A stretch of DNA of 64,000 bases. It comes from Populus alba (lineage: Eukaryota; Streptophyta; Magnoliopsida; Malpighiales; Salicaceae). Positions 42,330-54,828 of the stretch are shown piece by piece (position 1 is the first letter of the stretch; each line of letters begins with the position of its first letter). Under the pieces are notes generated by a model. It searched no databases, was not told where the DNA came from, and worked only from the letters and a program-made list of their open reading frames with translations. Location: the NCBI RefSeq assembly GCF_005239225.2, contig NC_133299.1, forward strand, positions 10,792,967 to 10,856,966, given 5' to 3'. A program made the position numbers and the translations under genes.

Positions 42330-45300
42330 ATGTATCTTGAAGAAGTCCATTGAAAGCTTCTTTGAACTTCTTAGCCCTAAGCCTAGTAACTAGACCAACT
42401 GGAACATCCAATGGATCCTTTGATGATTGGATCACATCATCCCCTCTCTCCTTAAAAGGATTCGACTTTGAATCATCACCTACATCAAACAAAGAAAGAT
42501 AAAAAAAACATTGAATGTAGCACTAACACCATACTCACCTGGTATATCCACTTTGTAGGCATTATCATTAATCCTTTCTATGATCTGATAAGGACCATCT
42601 CCTCGAGGCATCAACTTTGATCTTCTTTGTTCAGGAAACCTTTCCTTCCTCATACGCACCGAAACCCAATTACTTGGTTCAAATCTCACCAATTTTTGTC
42701 CCTTATTGGCTTTGTTTGCATATTGTTCATTCTTCTTTTCAATTTGTTGCCGAATCTTTGCATGAATATCTTTCACCACCTATGATTTTTTTATTACCAT
42801 CAAGACTAACCCTTTCATCAACAGGTAAAGGAATCAAATCTAATGGTGTTAAAGGGTTTAAACCATACACAATCTGAAATAGTGAATAATCAGTAGTAGA
42901 AGGCACACTACGATTATATACAAATTCAATGAATGGCAAACAATTTTCCTAATTTTTAAGATTCTTTTGAATGAGAGCCCTTAACAATTGATTCAAAGTC
43001 TGGTTAAAAACTTCAATTTGGACATCTATTTATGGATGACAAGTACTAGAATATACAAGTTTAGTTCCTAACTTACCCTATAAAACCTTCCAAAAGTAAC
43101 TAAAAAACTTAACATCTCGATTGGATACAATGCTTCTAGGAAGACCATGTAGCCGAATGACCTCTTTAAAGAATAGTTAAGCTATATTTGTTGCATCATT
43201 GATTTTATGGCAAGCAATGAAATGTTCCACTTAGAAAATCTATCCACAACAATAAATATAGAATCTCTCCCTTTCCTAGACCTAGGTAGACCTAAAATGA
43301 AATCCATAGAAATATCAACCCAAGGTTTCTTAGGAACAGGCAAAGGTGTGTATAGTCCATTAGGCATCACCCTAGACCTAGCTTGTCTACATATTATGCA
43401 TCTATCATATATTCTTTGCACATCTCTTTTCATATTAGGCCAATAAAAGTGCTCATGCAGAACCTTCAAAGTTTTAGTAATTCCAAAATTCCCCATTAAA
43501 CCTCCCCTATATGCTTCCCTCACAAGCAATTCACGTAAAGAACAATGAGGCCAACATAATTTATTTTCCTTAAACAAAAATCCATCATGCCTAAATATAT
43601 TTATCCTTGGCCGAAACCTTGCATGTGTCATATATAGCACCAAAATCATGATCATCAAGATACAACTCCTTAATATACTCAAATCCTAGTATTAAGAGTA
43701 TTGAGAAGAACATACCTTCGTGACAAGGCATCAGCGACCACATTTTCCTGACCTTGCTTGTATTTAATCACATATAGAAAAGTTTCAATAAACTCAACCC
43801 ACTTAGCATGTCTCTTACTTAACTTACCTTGACCCTTCAAATGTTTCAACAATTGGTGATCAGTATGTATGAAAAACTCTCAGGGCCACAAATAATGTTT
43901 CCAAGTCTCTAAAGTCCTCACTACTGCATACAACTCTATCATAAGTGCAATAGTTAAGAGTTGCACCATTGAGTTTCTCACTAAAATAAGCAATGAGCCA
44001 TTTTTCTTGCATTAGAACAGCTTCAATACCTATTCCTGAAGCATCACATTGAATCTCAAAAGCTTTATTAAAATCAGGTAAAGATAGTAAAGGTCTGAAA
44101 TCAACTTTGATTTTAACAAGCTAAAAGCATTTTCTTGTTCTTCTCCCCACTTGAAACCCATGGCTTTCTTAACAATTTCAATCAATAGAGAGGCTATCGT
44201 ACTAAAGTCTTTAACAAATCTCCTATAAAAACTAGTCAAACCATGAAAACTCCTAACGTTTGTTATGGATTTTGGTGTAGGCCATTCTTGAATGCCTTAA
44301 CCTTAGCCTCATCCATATCTATACCTTTTACAATAACCACATATCCAAGAAAAACAATCTTATCCATGCAAAAGTCACACTTTTTCAAAGTAGCATAAAA
44401 GGACTCTTTTCAAAGCACATCAAGAACTTGTCTCAAATGACCTACATGTTCATCAATCTCCTTAATATAAATCAAGACATCATCAAAGTAAATGACTACA
44501 AACTTACCAATAAAAGCACGCAACACATGATTCATGAATCTCATAAAAGTACTAGGTGCATTAGTAACTTTAAACGGCATGACCAACCACTCATACAAAC
44601 CATATTTAGTTTTAAAAGCAGTTTTCCATTCATCCCTTTCTTTCATCCTGATTTAATGATAACCACTTTTCAAATCAATTTTCAAAAACAATTTAGAACC
44701 ATATAATTCATCCAACATATCATCTAATCTAGGATGGGATGTTGATACTTTACAATGATGTTATTGATAGCTCGACAATCCACACACATTCGCCAAGTTT
44801 TGTTGTTTTTTGGAACAAGAAGCACGAGAACTGCACAAAGACTCATGCTCTCTTGAATGTATCCTTTCGACATCAACTCCCCCCACTTGCCTTTAAAGCT
44901 CTTTAGGATTGCTCCCATAAGCCGGCCTATTTGGTATAGATGCTCATGAAACAAAGTCAATTTGATACTCAATACCTCTAATTGGTGGCAAACCACTAGG
45001 AATGTCATCTAGAAAGACATCCTTAAATTCCTACAAAAGAACTTTAACAACACTAGGAACACAAGAATCTAAATCATCTGAGTTAAAGAATGCCTCCTTA
45101 TACATAAGTAAAATCATAGGCAAGTCAGAAAGATATGCATGTTTAAGATCATTAGATTTTGCAAAACAATTAAGATGTTTCCCCACTTTTTCTACACACT
45201 CTTCTTTTCTCACCATTTCTTTCTTCTCTCCACTTATTTTCTCTTCAATCTCGACCTTCCTTTGATTTCTTTGTTCTTGGTTGTGACCCTCCCTTAATGT

Positions 45301-45768
45301 CCTAAGGGCCAAAACTTTGTTCCCTTTTGTTTTCAACTCAAGACTCACTTTCTTTTCTCTCTTCCTCACATCCTCACCATGTTGTTCAGCTTGTTTTTCC
45401 ATTTTGGCGGAATCTTGTTGTTCCTCTACTTTGGCCGAAGCATGTTGCTCTTCCTCATAACACTTCTTCAATTGAAGTTGATCTTCATACACTTGCTTTG
45501 GTGAGAGTGGGGCAAATGTATAAATCTTGCCATCCTTCTCCAATGTATACTTGTTCTTAAACCCATCGTGCTTGGCTTTTCTATCAAATTGCCAAGGCCT
45601 CCCTAGTAATAGATGAGTAGCATGCATAGGCATAACATCACATAACACTTCATCCTTATATTTGCCTACTGAAAAAGAAATCATCACCTATTTATTCACC
45701 CTAACAACACCACATTCATTCAACCATTGAAGCTGATAAGGCCTCTCATGCTTTATTGTATAATCCCA
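42330..45768 (-). pseudogene. Degenerate gypsy pol (G)
   Basis: Protease end: DEVLCDVMPMHATHLLLGRPWQFDRKAKHDGF (45687-45031). RT: KGYIQESMSLCAVLVLLVPKNNKTWRMCVDCRAIN (45008-44724) and [45 protein letters not shown] with the YFDD site (44646-44410). RNase H remnant with QCDASGIGIEAVL (~44060). Integrase: LLVREAYRGGLMGNFGITKTL, CIICRQAR, DFILGLPRSRKGRDSIFIVVDRFSKW (43682-43182), [28 protein letters not shown] (42939-42739), and a C-terminus with LMPRGDGPYQIIERINDNAYKVDIPGEYGV and a DPLDVPVGLVTRLRAKKFKEAF tail to 42330. Many stops and frameshifts. No chromodomain was recognised. Confidence 0.82.
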
Positions 45769-45774
45769 ACTTTT

Positions 45775-46860
45775 CATTGATTTGTGCCTCCAATTTCCCT
45801 ACACTTGAAGCTATTTGCCTCATTTACTTCTCTAAGTTGTGAATGCTTGACCTTGTTTCTTGTTGAAAAGACATGACAGTTTGTTGCAAGCTCACTGTGT
45901 TAGAAGCCAAGGTTTCATCATCTCACGAAGATCATCACTCAATGACACCATAACATTGGAATTTGTGAATGTAGGGGGCTATCTCGCTTGATAATTCTGT
46001 TGGGACTGAAATCCACAGGGATGGAATTGTTGGGCTTGATTGCCTTGTTTAGGTGGGTTCCCACAGCGTAAGTTGGGATGATCTCTCCATCTGGGATTGT
46101 ACGTGTTGGAAAAGGGATCATATTTACACTGGGGTTGTTTGTTGAATCCTCCATCAATTGCATAAGCTTGTTCAATGTAATCTTCTTACATTGTTGGGCA
46201 CATATTTGAAGCATGTCCTTGTAAGGAGTATATGCTACAAACTTTCACCTGCTGTACATTTCCATAAGCCAAAAAACGCATAAGAGAAGTAAGATCATTA
46301 ACTTTATTCTGAAGGTTAGCAATACTTACCTCATTTACCCATTTGCTTGGAAGGTCTCCATGCTTGCCAAATTATTTCAAGTTTGCTGCCATATTTGAGA
46401 TCAATTGGCGCGCAACATCGGGTGTCTTATCTACCAATGCCCCTCCACTTGCTGCATCTGATGCTATGGTTAGTAGGCATAAGTCCTTCATAGAAATATT
46501 GAATGAGTAGTTGATCGGGTATCTGATGATGAGGGCATTGAATGCATAGTTGCTCAAATCTTTCCCAATACTCGAAGAGTCACCCCATGAGATTTTCGAA
46601 TCCCACATATTTATTTTCTTATGCTGGCAACTCGAGAGGCTAGGAAATACTTTTCAAGAAAAATATTCTTTATGCAATTTTCCAAGTTGGCATTGTTGTT
46701 GATGTTTATACACAATGGTTGATTTCTCCATGTTGGGAGTAGTGAGCACTATGAGTGTCTGTTGTCGTGCAAAAGCCATAGTTTTGATGTGAGCTTCCTT
46801 TCATAACTTGCGTAAAGTGTTTTTTATTTCGAGATCTACCTGCAATTGTCTTTGGTTAAT
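45775..46860 (-). pseudogene. Degenerate Athila-like gag (H)
   Basis: Scattered matches to element C gag: AQQCKKITLNKLMQLME (45939-46214, with TIPDGEIIPTYA), KTPDVARQLISNMAANLK (46372-46608), and the LEAQMNGKL equivalent at the junction with G. Several frameshifts and stops. Confidence 0.75.
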
Positions 46861-47203
46861 AGAATGGTTTACATGCACAAATCGTCAAGAAAACTTAAAA
46901 GAAATCAACCACACAATCAATTTAGAATAGTGCAAATTAAATGAAAATCCTATGCTAGAGCACAAAAACTACCTAAAAACAATAGACAATAGCAGAATTT
47001 AGCCTCAATAAGGTGAGGCTAGTGGCAAAAAGCCACTAGTCTTGTTCAAAACATCATTTTCCTTTAGGAAATAAAAGGTTAAGGCCTAATTCCACCAAAA
47101 AATTGTTTTGAACAATATCGCTGCAAGCAACATTGTTTTTGTTTCTTTTTTTTTTTTACAAAATAAAAAAACAATCATAGCATAAAAATAAACTAAAATT
47201 ACT

Positions 47204-47221
47204 TCCCCAGAAATGACGCCA
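47204..47221 (-). promoter_or_regulatory. Element H primer-binding site, decayed
   Basis: The minus strand reads TGGCGTCATTTCTGGGGA, a mutated tRNA-Asp type site in the same position as in C. Confidence 0.65.
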
Positions 47222-47228
47222 AAATTTA

Positions 47229-48702
47229 TCGCGATGTCGCAGTCACACAAATTAATTACCCTAGCTTAAATAAACAAGATAGTATAGAGTAAGTAAGGGG
47301 TCGATCCCACGAGGAAGGTTTAGTTCAAATTTTTATGCTATACAATATGCAATTAGGGGACTTTGAGATTATCTAGGCTATAGCAGAATAAAACAATCAA
47401 GCTAAATTAAATAAATCAAAAAACTATCAATAGAACAAACCTTGGTTTCATGTCACGTGCACCTATAAAAATTAGAACTGATCATTGAAGACCACTTTAT
47501 AATCTTAATCTTTATCTTTTCTTAACATTAGTTAGTTAACTGATCCGTAGTGTAACTAACTCTGACTAGTAAACAACCACAGTGTTCGCACTAGTAATTT
47601 TATTCAATGACAATCTTAAGAACTAGATAAATTGATTAATCTAAACAACATAATTGTCCACAGTTCATGTTTAATTTGTTCGAATGTTCACCCTAAGATT
47701 AATAACGTAGATCCGCCATAATTTATAAACTTCGTTGCTTCACAAGTTTATATACCACAACTTTGATTTTGATATCAAACTTAGCAATAGATTATCTACA
47801 ATAATAATTTAGAGTCTGCTCTAGCAATGAAAATAAACAATCATAGGAAATAAGCATAGGAAAACAAACATAGTCATCATATAAACTGAAAAGAAAAGGT
47901 AAAATAAATCTCACAGCTCTTGAATTTCAAAGGTTTTTGTGTCCTTGCAACTAAGAAAAAAAGCTTAGCCTTGCATGTCTATTGAACAACTAATCAAAAG
48001 GAAAGAAGAATGCATGATTTCAGGTTATTAGAGGCAAGGGTGTGTTTTTCTTCTCTTCTGGCCGCCCCCTCTCTTCCTTTCTGTCTTTCTTTTTATTTGA
48101 TAGGAAACCCTAATCCCTCTTTCCTACAAAATAGTCCTTACCTATATAGACAATTTACATTTAAGTAGTTCAATAACTATTTTCCTAAAAAAAAAGAGAG
48201 AAATAGCCTTGTATAAAATCCTTAAGCATTGACTTTAGACTTGGATGTTGGTTTGGATACTTTGGGAAGTAATTTAGAGTTGTTTCTTCACAAAACCTAT
48301 ATGTTGGCAGAATTCCTGTGTCATCTTAGAAAAAACATATCTCTGTCATGTGAGCTTTTTTTTTGCTGACATTTGGTAGGCTGATAGGTCTTTGAGTCAC
48401 GAATCCAACAAAATTTAGTTTGAATCAAATGGACTTCTCTAGCTCAAGATATTCAAGTTGGAAAGGTCGAAGGTCAACATTAGCAGAATGCAAGATACTT
48501 TGTTTCGACTTTTAGAGCTTAGGCTTTGCACAAAACATCAATCGAAGGTCAAATCTGTTGATTATCTCCATTTTTTTTTAATCTTACATCTAAAAGTGCC
48601 TTCAAAACATAAAACAAAGAATATCAAGCCATTTTATACATAAAACATAGACAAAATACTATGTAAATGTGGGTAAAACTATCAAATAATATGATTGCAT
48701 CA
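47229..48702 (-). repeat. Element H 5' LTR
   Basis: About 1474 bp, homologous to the two halves of element C's 5' LTR. It serves as the uninterrupted reference showing where A entered. Ends GATTGCATCA. Confidence 0.82.
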
Positions 48703-49559
48703 ATACACATATATTATGTTTTTGTTTTCCACATAATAATCACCCATATTCCTTAAACAATCCAAAAGAATCAAAGAAAACAAAACAAAACTAAACAAAA
48801 AGATCAAAACACAAAATAGTAGCCAAAACAGTCTAACCATTTTGAGAAATGGTTTGATCGATTCTTAAATTGTTCTAGTCGTTTATCAAAATGACTAATA
48901 CCATTATAATTGAGCTGGGGTCTTACAACATGTATATAGGGTGTTAAGGAATTGTTTTGATAATGTGTTTATAACATAATAGGGGATTGTTTGACAGTAG
49001 GTGTTAATGTAACGACTTGAAATTCCCATGTAACTTTTATATTTCTAATCATCATGTATGAGTATAATGGGGTAATTTTTCTTTTTTTGTGCAACCTGTC
49101 TAACAATACATCCCATTATTGATTCTTTGGTTTACCAAATTTATAGTAGAGTTTCCCCTATAACTTATACATTTCCTCAGGTCTTTTCTTATCCTTCTAG
49201 GTAACACAACATCAAATAACTTTATTGCATACACGCAATAACCTTTAGCCACCCATCAATTCAATTGTTTCTTTTACATCGGTTCTCACAATTCATCTTA
49301 TATTCTTTCCATTTTCCATTTACTTAAAACATATGTTTGATGCTTACATAAACACTGTAAACACATAAAAAAAAATGGTCCAAACAACCCCACCGCCGCT
49401 GTCAATTTCTGAATCGATAGCTACACAACCTAATTGAAAGTTAGGAAAACAATCAGGTTGTCTTAAGGAGCCAAGAAGGAGGGGTAAAACTAGTTTTAGA
49501 CAGACTAAAACATGGATAGGAACACCTTTAACCCAACCCCAAACACCCTACCTCAGTTT
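48703..49559. other. Stretch without a recognisable gene
   Basis: AT-rich, with one hairpin-array-like unit (CCGCTGTCAATTTCTGAATCG, ~49391). Nothing coding seen. Confidence 0.4.
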
Positions 49560-51862
49560 ATGTGAAGTATGAAATTGTGATTCATTGCTGAAATTGAGTT
49601 GCCTGCAGTGAATTAACATTCGTTGATGAATTGTGTGTCCTGCAATGAATTTGGGGTTCTTTGCTGAAGTTGTATGGTCTGCAGCGAATTTGTAATTCGT
49701 TGCCTTGTGTTGCTTGCAGTGAATTAACATTCGCTGCTAGTTTGTGTGTCCTATAGCGAATTTAGGGTTTGTTGTCGAACTTGTATGGTCTGCAGAGAAT
49801 TTTTAATTCGCTACCGAAATTGAGTTGGTTGTAGCAAATTAACATTTACTGCCAAACATGTGTTGTCCAGTGAATTTGGGACTCGTTACCGAAATTGTAT
49901 GGTCTGTAGCGAATTTGTGATTCGCTGCCAAAATTCAGTTGCCTACAGTGAATTAACATTCGCTGTCGAATTGTGTGTCCTGCAGTGAATTTGAGGTTCG
50001 ATGTCGAAGTTGTATAGTCTACAATGAATTTGTACGTCGTTGCCGAAATCGAGTTTTTTGCAACGAATTAACATTCGCTACCCAATTGTCTATGTCCTGA
50101 GGTGAATTTAGGGTTCGCTTCCCAAGTTGTATGGTCTCCAGCGAATTTCAAATTCACTGCTAAAATTGATTTGTTTGTAGCTAATTAACATTTGCTGCCC
50201 AATTGTGTGTCCTGTAGCGAATGTGGGGTTTGCTGCAAAAATTGTATGGTCTGCAGCGAATTTGTGATTCATTGTCAAAATTGAGTTGCCTGCAATGAAT
50301 TAACATTCACTGCCGAATTGTGTGTCATGTAGCAAATTTAGGGTTCATTGCCGAAGTTGTATGGTCTGCACAGAATTTGTAATTCGCTGCCGAAATTGAG
50401 TTGCTTGCAGCGTATTAACATTCACTGCCCAATATGTGTCATACAGCGAATTTGGAGCTCGCTGCCAAAATTGTATGGTCTGTAGCGAATTTGTGATTTG
50501 CTGCCAAAATTCAGTTGCCTGTAGTGAATTAACATTCGCTGCCGAATTATGTGTCCTGCAGTGAATTTGAGGTTCGATGTCGAAGTTGTATAGTCTACAA
50601 TGAATTTGTACATCGTTGCCGAAATCAAGTTTTTTGTAGTGAATTAACATTCGCTACCCAATTGTCTGTGTCCTGAGGTGAATTTAGGGTTCGCTGCCCA
50701 AGTTGTATGATCTCTAGTGAATTTCAAATTCGCTGCTAAAATTGATTTGTTTGTAGCTAATTAACATTTGTTGTCCAATTGTGTGTCCTGCAGCGAATGT
50801 GGGGTTCGCTGCAAAAATTGTATGGTCTGCAGTGAATTTGTGATTCATTGCCAAAATTGAGTTGCCTGCAATGAATTAACATTCATTGCCGAATTGTGTG
50901 TCATGCAGCCAATTTAGGGTTCATTGCCAAAGTTGTATGATCTGCACAGAATTTGTAATTCGTTGTCGAAATTGAGTTGCTTGCAGCGAATTAACATTCA
51001 CTGCCCAACATGTGTTGTGTAGTGAATTTGGAGCTCGCTGCCAAAATTGTATGGTCTGTAGCGAATTTTTGATTTGCTGCCAAAATTCAGTTGCCTGCAG
51101 TGAATTAACATTCACTGCCGAATTATGTGTCCTGCAGTGAATTTGAGGTTTGATGTCGAAGTTGTATAGTCTACAATGAATTTGTACATCGTTGCTGAAA
51201 TCAAGTTTTTTGCAGCGAATTAACATTCGCTACCCAATTGTCTGTGTCCTGGAGTGAATTTAGGGTTTGCTACCCAAGTTGTATGGTCTGCAGCAAATTT
51301 CAAATTCGCTGCTGAAATTGAGTTGTTTCTAGCTAATTAACATTTGCTACCCAAGTATGTGTCCTGCAGCAAATGTGGGGTTCGCTGCCAAACTTGTATG
51401 GTCTGCAACGAATTTGTGATTCATTGTCAAAATTGAGTTGCCTGCAATGAATTAACATTCACTGCCGAATTGTGTGTCATGGAACAAATTTAGGGTTCAT
51501 TGCCGAAGTTTATGGTCTGCACAGAATTTGTAATTCGCTGCCAAAATTGAGTTGCTTGCAGCGAATTAACATTCACTACCCAACATGTGTCGTGCAGCGA
51601 ATTTCGAGCTCGCTGTCAAAATTGTATGGTCTGTAGTGAATTTTTGATTCGCTGCCAAAATTCAATTGCCTGCAGTGAATTAACATCGCTATCGAATTGT
51701 GTGTCCTGCAGCAAATTTAGGGTTCATTGCCGAAGTTGTATGGTCTGCACAGAATTTGTAATTCGCTGCCGAAATTGAGTTGGTTGCAATAAATTAACAT
51801 TGACTGCCTAATAGTGTGTCCTGAACTGAATTTGGGGTTTGATGTCGAAATTGTATGGTGTG
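49560..51862. repeat. Hairpin satellite array III with higher-order structure
   Basis: ~2.3 kb of ~39-bp subunits built on CAGCGAAT..ATTCGCTG. AATTAACATTCGCTGCC recurs every ~115 bp (three subunits) at about 49615, 49726, 49840, 49955, 50069, 50187, 50301, 50417 and 50530. A block of five such units (~576 bp) is itself duplicated: 50345-50650 matches 50921-51226 closely. Cut at right by element F. Confidence 0.8.
51858..51862. repeat. Probable left target site of element F
   Basis: GTGTG directly before TGATTAATAC. The right copy cannot be identified because F's 3' end is rearranged. Confidence 0.4.
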
Positions 51863-53291
51863 TGATTAATACTTAAAAGTGCATTTTTATCCAGGTTTTA
51901 TATCATCATTTTGCCCTTGAAGTATCAATAACTCCTTAACTAAACATGTTTTATAATAACATACCTAATAATATAAGATACCTTTAATTTATAGTAAATG
52001 TTCATCTTAAATGCAGGCCTATCACATAAATGAAAGGATTGATTGATGAGTTTAAGTGTTGAAATTGAAATGACAAAGAGAGAGCTAAACTTAGAAAAAA
52101 GATGTTAGTGCAGTCCAAACTGGAACATTGTTCGGTAATTGGGTCATATCTTGAGTTCTAGATGTCCAAATGACCTCAATTTTCTTTGAAATATTCGATA
52201 AGACATAGGCCTACATCTTTCATGTGGAGTCCAAGATTTAAAAAGGCTGTTTTCAAGTCCAAATTATAGCAACAACAGAGAAGTCTGAATCTGTCCTGCA
52301 GCCTAAACACTGTTCAATGTTCAGCCCATATTCGAGTTCTAGAAGTCCAAATGACCTCAATTTTTTTTTAGAAAGATAAGACAATTTCCTATAACTTTCA
52401 TGAGTACAAGTGGTTCTAGTTCTGATGCTAGCAATGACGTTTTATTCAGACAAGAAGATAAGGATTTTCATCAAGTCACGAGTTGGCCACCCACTCAACA
52501 ATTAGTCATCAAATCAATAGTTTCAAATTTTGGCCTATAAAAGGAGGCATTTGCCATGCATTTAGGGGCTTGGTTGTTCAGATCAAGAACTTGCTCTTGC
52601 TTTCTCTCTTTATTTATTTTTTTGTAATTCTTAAGTTTTTCCTTCATTAATATCTTGTTTATGCTTTTCATTTCCTTTCCTTTACTTAGTTAACTTGTAT
52701 CTTATTTATGTTCTTCTTTTGTTTATTTATGTTTCTCTTCTTCATTATGTTTAGCTAAGTTTATTATGTCAAGGTGAAAAGGTTACACTAATGGTGTAAG
52801 AATAAGTCTAGTGTAAACTCAACATGGACCTTAATGTTTAATATTAACATGTCTTATCTTTTTATCTTATTAATTCTTAATACCTTGCTTGCTAAATGGT
52901 TGATCTAGATTTGTGTTATATAACACTTGGTACAACAAATGCTTGGCACTCTCATAGCCCAACCGTATGGTATTACCTACACTTGTGCTATAAAAGGAAC
53001 TTGATTTGTTGTTAACATAAGTTAGCATCATGAATTCCTGACAATATTTAAAAGTTTGGTGTTACTTAAATAAGATAATTAATATGATCATGTTAACAAA
53101 TTATAATGAGCTATTAATGACAAATCATCCGATTGGATCCTCCTTTGTGTGTGATTTCCAGTTGAATAATAAGAGTTTATACTATACTTGTTTGAAATAC
53201 CATTAGTGGATCTTCTAACTTTGACATTTGTTTTTATAATTGTTTAATCCTTACATTAATTTTCCGTCTCAAAGTTCTCATCAACTTCTTC

Positions 53292-53333
<42 letters not shown>

Positions 53334-53488
53334 GCTACTACTATTATTGTTGTTGTTGTTTGTTGTATTATTGTAGTCTATAATTTATACAATTAACCTC
53401 TCTATGGTTCGACCCCGGTCTTGTCGGGTTATTTATTACTTCGACACTGTTACACTTAGGAGAAGACATTAATCTTTTGGTCGTGTCA
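51863..53488 (+). repeat. Element F 5' LTR
   Basis: 1626 bp, TGATTAATAC...GGTCGTGTCA. TATA at 52536-52543. The phrase GAGTTCTAGANGTCCAAATG appears twice in U3 (about 52154 and 52332). (TTA)n at 53288-53330. Confidence 0.87.
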
Positions 53489-53711
53489 AGTTTTTTACGC
53501 CGTTGCTGGGGAGGTAAATTCTTGTACAAATTATAGTATTTATTTTATTTTCGCTTTTCACTTTTCTTGTATCTAACTTTGTTTCTTTTATTTTGTTTAT
53601 TTTTCTTTTGTTTTCTTCTTCATTTTATTCTCTTTCTACACGTGCATGAGTGTTTGGTCACGTACATTAAGTGGTAGACTTTGTAGGGTATCCTCATCAT
53701 TTTCAGAAAAT

Positions 53712-54828
53712 ATGGCCGAAGAAGATAACCAGTCACTTTATAATGAGAATAACCGTGTTAGAACACTTAGAGACCACATGAATCCACAAGAACAAGTGCA
53801 CCCTCATGCATGGATTCCATTCGTGCTTGGGATGAAATCAACAACATGAATTTTTAAAGCTTTTCCTTTTTCAAGATTAAAACATTTTCCATCTATGAAA
53901 TGCAGAACATCTCACAGAACAAACTCTTTCAAAAGACAAATCACCACTTTCACCCAAAAACCAGGTGAAACATTTTACCAATATTGGGATAGGTATCGAG
54001 ACTTGCTTAATACTTGCCCTCATCATGGTTTTGAAACATGGAGATTGGTTTCACATTTTTATGAAGGGTTAACACCTAGAGATAGGCAAATGGTTGAATT
54101 GATGTGCAATGGAACTTTTGAAGATAAAGACCATAATGAAGCAATGGAGTACCTAGACTTGCTAGTTGAAAATGCTCAAAATTGGGACACTACAGACGCT
54201 TATGAGGCACTAAGTAAAACCCAACCTCATACATCTAGTGGAGGTATGTACAATCTTAGGGAAGACCATGACCTCCAAGCCAAGTTTGCATCTTTAGCTA
54301 GAAAAGTCGAGGCACTGGAATTGAAAAGGAGTCTTCAATTAAAATTTGTTTAAGACATTGTGTGTAAAATCTGTGAAACAAATGAACATGCAACCAATGA
54401 ATGTCCAACTTTGCCTTCTTTTAAGGAATGCCTCCATGAATAAGCTCATGCTTTAAACAGTTTCCAAAGGCCCAATCTTAACCCATACTCGCAAACATAC
54501 AACCTTGGTTGGAGAAATCACCCAAATTTTAGTTGGAAGAGTGGTAACAATAATGCACAAACTTCATAATCCCCATTTCAAGCACACCAAACTTTCCAAA
54601 ATTCTCATGGATATACACCTCCTTATGCTCCACCTCCTAGAAGAAATCTTTGAGGAAACATTGCATGCATTCATTGAAAAGCAAGAGGCAATCAACACTT
54701 AACTTGCTCAAAGCATGATAGATTTTAAAGATACTCTTGCAAAGTTCACATCTGCTCTTAGTTTTCAAGAGAAAAGTAAGTTTCCATCTCAACCATAGCA
54801 AAATCCCAATGGGCAATGCAATGCAAAT
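53712..54828 (+). pseudogene. Element F gag, protease deleted
   Basis: ATG at 53712 (MAEEDNQSLYNENN). A capsid segment is lost near 53815-53895, so the sequence jumps from the start of gag to SHRTNSFKRQITTFTQKPGETFYQYWDRYRDLLNTCPHHGFETWRL. A knuckle-region remnant and Athila-type motifs persist with stops. At ~54832 gag linker sequence joins RT directly ([10 protein letters not shown]) across the short shared sequence CAAG, removing the protease. Confidence 0.8.

Larger units (their letters stand above)
42240..48702 (-). mobile_element. Element G/H: Athila-like LTR and gag joined to a different gypsy pol
   Basis: From right: LTR 48702-47229 and PBS region resembling element C, gag 46860-45775 resembling C's gag, then an abrupt switch near 45770 to the protease-RT-RNase H-integrase of another Ty3/gypsy lineage (YFDD-type RT, different integrase). 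No LTR separates the two parts and they share orientation. It is either a template-switch chimera or a deletion between neighbouring elements. All frames are broken. Confidence 0.65.

Noticed and set aside
42480..42779. Chromodomain at the end of element G integrase
   Set aside because: Only the GPYQIIERINDNAYKVDIP tail is recognisable; no aromatic-cage pattern was seen.
50345..51226. Two nearly identical 101-residue open frames
   Set aside because: Both are translations of the duplicated block of the hairpin satellite. Other frames of the array are also open.
49560..51862. CRISPR-like repeat spacing
   Set aside because: Plant nuclear DNA; the spacers are themselves repeats and the unit is a satellite.
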